Positions 15,132 through 20,092 of a DNA stretch of 20,092 bases are shown one piece after another (the stretch's first letter is position 1; every line of letters begins with the position of its first letter). Made by a program: the position numbers and the translations under genes. A model generated the notes under the pieces. It had not been told where the DNA came from. It searched no databases and saw nothing but the letters and a program-made list of their open reading frames with translations. The DNA comes from Pseudomonadales bacterium (GTDB lineage Bacteria > Pseudomonadota > Gammaproteobacteria > Pseudomonadales > Azotimanducaceae), in assembly GCA_022448765.1 (NCBI GenBank), contig JAKUTI010000020.1:1-20092 (forward strand), written 5' to 3'.

Positions 15132-16765
15132 CGGGATAAGCCTTCGGGTTCAGCAAGTATTTCCCCGAGACGCTGCACGAATCGACCAGCCTCCGCTCCA
15201 TTAATTGCCCGGTGATCGTATGAAAGGGAGACCGGTAACATGGATCGCGGCACAAATTCCTGCCCATCCCAAAACGGCTGAGTATCCATCCTGGCAACGC
15301 CCAGGACGGCCAGTTCAGGAGCATTAACAATCGGGGTGAATCCGGTACCACCAATCGCTCCTAAGCTCGAAACCGTAAAGCAACCGCCCGCCATGTGGTC
15401 CGGTCCAAGTTTTCGAGCTCTGGCAAGTTCAGACAGCTCCACTACTTCTTCGGAAAGTTCCAAGATGCCTTTGCTATCAACATTACGGATCACCGGCACC
15501 ACAAGCCCAACTTCGGTGTCGACAGCGAAGCCGATATGACAGTATTTTTTCAATATCAACGTTTTTAACGTAGGTCCTATCGAGGCATTGAACCGAGGAA
15601 ACTCGGCCAGGCTCAGCGCACACGCCTTTAACACAAACGCTAAAGGTGTAAGCGACTCCATCCCTGCCTCACGTTTCATCTTGAGTCTCACATCTTCCAA
15701 TTGGGTTGCATCGACGAGATCGTGCTGCGTGACATGCACGATGTTGAGCCAACTTCGATGCAAATTTACGGCACCGGCGCGCCGAACGCGGGTTAGCTGA
15801 ACCTCTTCGATTTCCCCGTATTTCGTAAAGTCCTCAACCGGCACTGATGGAAGGGATGGTGGGTCACGCTGGCTTGATCTCGTTAAAATACCTTTGACAT
15901 ATGCTTTTACGTCATCTTTAACGATCCTGCTCTGAGAACCGGAGCCTTTGATTGATCCCAGATCCACGCCCAATTCCCGCGCCAGCCTCCGGACCGCTGG
16001 CCCAGCGTACACCGTCTTATCCGTCGACCCACTTCCCTGTTCCAGGGGCTGTGACGCTCGAATTGCCGATGTTCTTGGTTCCAGATCAGTCGCGAGGGGA
16101 GTTGAAGGAACAGCATCGGACAGGCCAGATGCCACCGGTATGTCGATTGGACCACGCGCTGCAATTACAGCTACGAGCGCTCCTTCGGCCACCTCGTCAT
16201 CCAACGCCAATTCCATAGACCTTACTGTCCCTGCTACCGGTGACGGTATTTCCATCGAAGCCTTTTCCGATTCAATTACAACCAGGACGTCGTCAACAGA
16301 TACCGCCTCCCCCGTTTCGACCGCAACTTCGATCACAACGATCTCGTCAGCATCTCCCACACCTGGTATCCGTACTTCGACTTCTGTTTCGCTTTCGATA
16401 CGTTGATCGCCTCGATTCCCAGCTGCCGATTGCTGCGATTTGAAACTGTCTTGCATCGCCGGGGGCCGATCGCCTTTACTGTCCGGACCAATTTTGTTCT
16501 CCGTTTCATCTATCTGGGCATCGCTTGCTTCTGTTTCGAGTGTTGCTACCACATCCCCTTCATTCACGATGTCGCCCACCGCAAGACTGATACCAATGAC
16601 CGTCCCAGCCACTTCCGTGGGTAGCTCCATGGACGCCTTCTCCGATTCAATAACGATCAGCACAGCACCACGCAAGATTTTGTCGCCCACCGAAACACAG
16701 ATTTCAATGACTTCAACTTCTTCGGCATCGCCGACATCAGGGATCTTGACCTCCAAGAGGCTCAT
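15128..16765 (-). CDS. aceF: Pyruvate dehydrogenase E2, dihydrolipoamide acetyltransferase
   Basis: E2 is the core of the pyruvate dehydrogenase complex and moves the acetyl group from lipoyl-lysine to CoA. The 545 aa protein contains two lipoyl domains with lipoylation sites Lys43 (ESEKASMEL) and Lys168 (ESEKASMEI). Each is followed by a flexible linker rich in Ser, Ala, Pro and Asp. The E3/E1-binding domain is near residues 255-292 (AGPAVRRLARELGV through IVKDDVKAYV), and the acetyltransferase domain has the active-site segment SYDHRAINGAEAG (His518). The position that is Asp in E. coli (HRxxDG) is Asn522 here, as I recall it also is in the Azotobacter enzyme, so it is not a sign of inactivity. 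ATG 16765 overlaps the aceE stop (ATGA). The E3 gene (lpd) is not in view downstream. Confidence 0.96.
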   Translation of the reverse strand: MSLLEVKIPDVGDAEEVEVIEICVSVGDKILRGAVLIVIESEKASMELPTEVAGTVIGISLAVGDIVNEGDVVATLETEASDAQIDETENKIGPDSKGDRPPAMQDSFKSQQSAAGNRGDQRIESETEVEVRIPGVGDADEIVVIEVAVETGEAVSVDDVLVVIESEKASMEIPSPVAGTVRSMELALDDEVAEGALVAVIAARGPIDIPVASGLSDAVPSTPLATDLEPRTSAIRASQPLEQGSGSTDKTVYAGPAVRRLARELGVDLGSIKGSGSQSRIVKDDVKAYVKGILTRSSQRDPPSLPSVPVEDFTKYGEIEEVQLTRVRRAGAVNLHRSWLNIVHVTQHDLVDATQLEDVRLKMKREAGMESLTPLAFVLKACALSLAEFPRFNASIGPTLKTLILKKYCHIGFAVDTEVGLVVPVIRNVDSKGILELSEEVVELSELARARKLGPDHMAGGCFTVSSLGAIGGTGFTPIVNAPELAVLGVARMDTQPFWDGQEFVPRSMLPVSLSYDHRAINGAEAGRFVQRLGEILAEPEGLSR

Positions 16766-19428
16766 GATCGTCGAGGATTCGATTTATCCGGCGCGATACC
16801 CATGTCGTCAATCGCGTTCTTAACATCGGACTGCGCAATCACCTGTGCGTTCGCGAGTTCGGTCAGTGCCGCCAGGGTGACAAAGCGGTCGTCGACTTCA
16901 AAAAAACCGCGCAATTGCTCTCTTGTATCACTGCGACCGAAACCATCTGTGCCCAATACCCGATAGGGCGCTTCTATAAACCCGCGAATCGAATCGGCAT
17001 GGTGTTTGACGTAATCGGTCGCGGCAACAACGGGCGTAGCACCTTCCAGGCATTCTGAAACGTAACTGCGTCGCGATTGCTCCGCCGGATGCAACATGTT
17101 CCATCGGGCAACGTCGTGACCATCCCTGGCCAATTCCGTAAAACTGGTCGCGCTCCATACTTCAGCATCTACGTCATAGTCGCGTTTTAATCGGATCGAC
17201 GCTTTCATCACTTCATTCAATATAGCCCCGCTACCCAACAACCTGATTTTGCGTTTCGACCCACTCGGGTCGATGGACACTAGTTTGTACATCCCGCGCA
17301 GGATCCCGTTCGCAACACCATCAGGCATGGCGGGCTGTGCATAGTTTTCGTTCATTATCGTGACGTAATAGAAGATCCGTTCGTCTTCGACGTACATCCG
17401 CCGAAGCCCATCCTGAATAATCACCGCGAGCTCGTAGACGTAGCATGGATCGTACGAAACACAGTTCGGAACGGCTCCCGACAACAGGTGGCTGTGCCCA
17501 TCTTGATGTTGCAATCCTTCGCCATTAAGCGTCGTGCGCCCCGATGTCGCTCCCAACAGAAATCCACGAGCCTGCATGTCACCTGCTGCCCAGGCGAGAT
17601 CGCCAACGCGTTGAAATCCAAACATGGAATAGAACAAATAAAATGGAATCAGCGTGTACTGATGTGTGCTATAGGATGTAGCCGCCGCCAACCACGCCGC
17701 AAATGCACCTGCTTCGTTAATACCTTCTTCGAGAACCTGACCATCTTTCGACTCTCGGTACGCAGCCAGCTCGTCTGCATCAACGGGTTCATATAGTTGG
17801 CCCTCGGATGAGTAGATCCCCAGTTGCCGAAACATCCCCTCCATGCCAAAGGTACGCGCCTCATCCGGGACGATCGGAACAATCCGGTTCCCAATTGACT
17901 CGTCCCGCAATAGTGTGGACAGAATTCTTACGAAGCCCATGGTCGTAGAGAATTTTCGATCGCCGCCGCCTTTCAGCATATTTTCAAGATATTCGAGAGA
18001 CGGGATATCAAATCCGGGAGGGGAGACGACACGACTTGGGATCGGACCACCGAGTTTCTCTCGCTGCTTAAGCATGTACACCATTTCCGGGCTATCGCTC
18101 GGCGGTCTGTAGTAGGACACAGACTCCAATTCGCTGTCTGACAGAGGAATATCGAATCGGTCACGGAAATGTCTTAAATCTTCAAGATCAAGCTTTTTGA
18201 CTTGATGGGTCGTGTTCTCGGATTCTCCCGCATCGCCCATTCCGTAACCCTTCACGGTCTTCGCAAGAATCACCGTGGGCTGGCCGTTGTGATCCATGGC
18301 CGCTTGATACGCGGCGTAAACTTTGAATGGGTCATGGCCACCGCGATTGAGACGCATGATGTCGTCGTCCGATAGATTGGTGACAAGTTCTAGTAATTTA
18401 GGGTGCTTTCCGAAAAATTCTTGGCGCGTGTAGCCGCCGCCTTTGGCCTTGTAATTCTGATATTCGCCATCCACCGTCTCGTTCATGCGTTGCTGCAGTA
18501 GCCCGTCAACGTCATTGGTGAAGAGCGGGTCCCATAAACGTCCCCATACAACCTTGATCACGTTCCATCCGGCACCGCGAAATTCGCCTTCAAGCTCTTG
18601 GATTATCTTGCCGTTTCCTCGAACGGGTCCGTCCAGCCGTTGCAAATTGCAGTTGACCACAAAAACAAGATTGTCGAGTCGCTCTCGTCCGGCAAGCCCA
18701 AGCGCACCGAGGGATTCGGGTTCATCACATTCGCCGTCACCGAGAAAAGCCCATACTTTACGGTCTTCCATAGGAACGAGCCCGCGCGAATCAAGATATT
18801 TCATGATGTGCGCTTGATAAATTGCTTGAATCGGACCAAGGCCCATCGAAACGGTAGGAAACTGCCAGTAATCGGGCATGAGCCAGGGATGGGGATACGA
18901 AGAAAGACCGCCACCACGGACTTCTTGGCGAAAGCTATCCAAATGTTCCTCATTCAATCGGCGTTCTAAGAAAGAGCGCGCATAAATTCCCGGTGCGCTG
19001 TGCCCCTGGAAGTAAACCAAGTCGCCAGCGTGCTCCAGCGTCGGACCCCTGAAAAAGTAGTTGAATCCGACTTCGTAAAGAGTCGCTGAAGAAGCAAAGG
19101 TCGAAATGTGACCACCCAAATCGCCGTCTCGACGATTTGCGCGGACGACCATCGCCAGAGCGTTCCAACGGATCAAACTACGAATCCGGCGTTCCATGAA
19201 GAGATCGCCCGGCATGAATGCCTCGAGATGGGCTGGGATAGTGTTTCGATAGGGCGTGGTGATAGTGTAGGGCAACGAAGCGCCCGTTTTCGTCATTCTG
19301 GACGAAAGCCGTCTCAGCAGAAAATTAGCGCGTTCAACCCCCTCGTTATCGAGAATATACTCGAGCGAATCTAACCACTCTTGGGTCTCTGCGGGGTTGG
19401 TGTCCTCCGTGCCACGTTCCGTCGACAT
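16762..19428 (-). CDS. aceE: Pyruvate dehydrogenase E1 component, homodimeric type
   Basis: E1 decarboxylates pyruvate on thiamine diphosphate and acetylates the lipoyl group of AceF. At 888 aa it matches the gammaproteobacterial homodimeric enzyme (887 aa in E. coli). The thiamine diphosphate motif begins GDGECDEPESLGALGLAGRE and ends in VVNCN. Other clear markers are HISTFASSATLYEVGFNYFF, the QGHSAPGIYARSFLEGR-like segment (here FLERR), GDLAWAAGDMQARGFL, GRTTLNGEGLQHQDGHSHLL and the C-terminal VLGTDGFGRSDTRE. ATG 19428 is 63 bases from the stop of the ROK kinase gene on the same strand. No PdhR-type regulator gene is in the window, and I see no convincing promoter in the 63-base gap. Confidence 0.97.
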   Translation of the reverse strand: MSTERGTEDTNPAETQEWLDSLEYILDNEGVERANFLLRRLSSRMTKTGASLPYTITTPYRNTIPAHLEAFMPGDLFMERRIRSLIRWNALAMVVRANRRDGDLGGHISTFASSATLYEVGFNYFFRGPTLEHAGDLVYFQGHSAPGIYARSFLERRLNEEHLDSFRQEVRGGGLSSYPHPWLMPDYWQFPTVSMGLGPIQAIYQAHIMKYLDSRGLVPMEDRKVWAFLGDGECDEPESLGALGLAGRERLDNLVFVVNCNLQRLDGPVRGNGKIIQELEGEFRGAGWNVIKVVWGRLWDPLFTNDVDGLLQQRMNETVDGEYQNYKAKGGGYTRQEFFGKHPKLLELVTNLSDDDIMRLNRGGHDPFKVYAAYQAAMDHNGQPTVILAKTVKGYGMGDAGESENTTHQVKKLDLEDLRHFRDRFDIPLSDSELESVSYYRPPSDSPEMVYMLKQREKLGGPIPSRVVSPPGFDIPSLEYLENMLKGGGDRKFSTTMGFVRILSTLLRDESIGNRIVPIVPDEARTFGMEGMFRQLGIYSSEGQLYEPVDADELAAYRESKDGQVLEEGINEAGAFAAWLAAATSYSTHQYTLIPFYLFYSMFGFQRVGDLAWAAGDMQARGFLLGATSGRTTLNGEGLQHQDGHSHLLSGAVPNCVSYDPCYVYELAVIIQDGLRRMYVEDERIFYYVTIMNENYAQPAMPDGVANGILRGMYKLVSIDPSGSKRKIRLLGSGAILNEVMKASIRLKRDYDVDAEVWSATSFTELARDGHDVARWNMLHPAEQSRRSYVSECLEGATPVVAATDYVKHHADSIRGFIEAPYRVLGTDGFGRSDTREQLRGFFEVDDRFVTLAALTELANAQVIAQSDVKNAIDDMGIAPDKSNPRRS

Positions 19429-19491
19429 TACAACTCGATCCAGCGTCCAAGCAGCACAGGCAGCGTAAGGAAACTGCGCGCTAAAACGTCA

Positions 19492-20092
19492 TTATGCGGG
19501 ATTAAGCCACGCTGCACCGCGCACTCCACTTGCATCACCATGTTCTGCCGGCACGATTCGCGTGGCACCTTCCGAAGTGAATGTGTAGTCATCCATTTTA
19601 CTCGTTAAGTCGCGATACAGGTGTTTCGAATTGGAGACCCCGCCGCCACAAACGATGATGTCGGGATCGATGACATTAACTATCTGAGCCAATGCTCGCG
19701 CCAACATCGAGGTATAGAGATTGTAGGATTGCGCACTGAATTCAGAGTCCGCAACCTTGTCCGCTTCGAGGTCTTCGTCGGTTAACAGGCGATGCGTTAA
19801 TGATAGTCCAGGCCCGGACAAAAACGTTTCGATGCAGTTAGCTCGACCACAATAGCATTGCCGATCGGGTAGGTCCGTCTCGGCACGAATCGAATGCGGA
19901 TCGGAGCGAAAGTATGGCATTGGCGTGTGCCCCCATTCACCGCTCAATCCGTTAGGACCCCTAAGAAGTTGTCCATTAATTACCCAACCACCGCCAACGC
20001 CAGTACCTAGAATGATGCCGAAGACGCATGAACATGAGCGCCCAGCACCCGCGACAGCTTCCGACAATGCAAAACAGTCGGCGTCGTTCGCA
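19492..20092 (-). CDS. ROK-family sugar kinase (fructokinase/N-acetylglucosamine kinase-like), 5' end outside the window
   Basis: ROK kinases phosphorylate hexoses such as glucose, fructose or N-acetylglucosamine with ATP. The visible 200 residues, open to the window edge, begin with NDADCFALSEA, which holds the catalytic Asp of the family. The ATP-site GIILGTGVGGG follows, then the zinc-binding region: a His in GEWGHTPMP and the Cys cluster CYCGRANC, followed by IETFLSGPG. The C-terminal part has NVIDPDIIVCGGGVS and ends ASGVRGAAWL. The pattern is closest to Mak/NagK-type enzymes, but the substrate cannot be fixed from this fragment. It lies upstream of aceE on the same strand, 63 bases away, so read-through into aceEF is possible. 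Confidence 0.9.
   Translation of the reverse strand, partial: ANDADCFALSEAVAGAGRSCSCVFGIILGTGVGGGWVINGQLLRGPNGLSGEWGHTPMPYFRSDPHSIRAETDLPDRQCYCGRANCIETFLSGPGLSLTHRLLTDEDLEADKVADSEFSAQSYNLYTSMLARALAQIVNVIDPDIIVCGGGVSNSKHLYRDLTSKMDDYTFTSEGATRIVPAEHGDASGVRGAAWLNPA

Noticed and set aside
15128..16765. Inactive E2 because the active-site Asp of HRxxDG is Asn
   Set aside because: As far as I recall, Asn at this position also occurs in well-studied active E2 enzymes such as the Azotobacter one, so it is natural variation.
1..20092. Mobile elements, CRISPR arrays, tRNA or rRNA genes, toxin-antitoxin or defence modules
   Set aside because: No transposase, integrase, direct-repeat array, RNA gene or related protein was recognised anywhere; almost all bases belong to housekeeping-type genes.

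Overview
The window reads as a chromosomal segment of a Gammaproteobacterium. The supporting genes are exonuclease I (SbcB), a GspA/GspB pair, a YihG-type acyltransferase, homodimeric pyruvate dehydrogenase (AceE with AceF), AmpG, YajQ, and FxsA beside groES-groEL. The groES operator is a CIRCE element, which points away from the enterics and toward lineages that keep HrcA (for example Xanthomonadales, Chromatiales or Legionellales relatives). That placement is inference; no rRNA or tRNA is present to confirm it. Genes are very densely packed, with several divergent pairs separated by only 25-40 bases and several convergent pairs whose 3' ends overlap.

Layout, left to right. (1) 12-2148, minus strand: sbcB, then an ABC ATPase of the osmoprotectant type, translationally coupled through an 8-base overlap. 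(2) 2183-3562, plus: a DASS/SLC13 anion:sodium symporter whose 3' end overlaps by 105 bases the convergent gene for a lipoprotein aminopeptidase (3458-4627, minus). (3) 4653-5518, plus: a PlsC/YihG-like acyltransferase with an apparent one-base frameshift. (4) 5537-7866, plus: gspA-gspB, joined by TGATG. (5) 7922-9396, minus: a membrane-anchored coiled-coil protein of unknown function and a PuuD-related membrane protein, separated by a terminator. (6) 9549-12171, minus: fxsA, groES and groEL, with a promoter, an extended CIRCE and a terminator. (7) 12209-12505 (or from 12164), plus: an alkyltransferase-like (ATL) DNA repair protein with no ordinary start codon. (8) 12474-14290, minus: yajQ-ampG with a stop/start overlap. 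(9) 14291-14573: an intergenic region with a 22-bp perfect palindrome and a doubtful small ORF. (10) 14574-15131, plus: a PduO-type cobalamin adenosyltransferase. (11) 15128-20092, minus: a ROK sugar kinase (cut by the window edge), aceE and aceF.

Most of this is housekeeping: DNA repair (SbcB, ATL), protein folding (GroESL), cell-wall recycling and envelope work (AmpG, GspAB, acyltransferase), entry of pyruvate into the TCA cycle (AceEF) and cofactor activation. I found no mobile element, CRISPR array, phage gene, toxin-antitoxin pair or defence island, and nothing I would call an undescribed system. The observations most worth checking are the acyltransferase frameshift, the missing start codon of the ATL gene, the 22-bp palindrome, the antiparallel coding overlap of symporter and aminopeptidase, and the layered control region of groESL.
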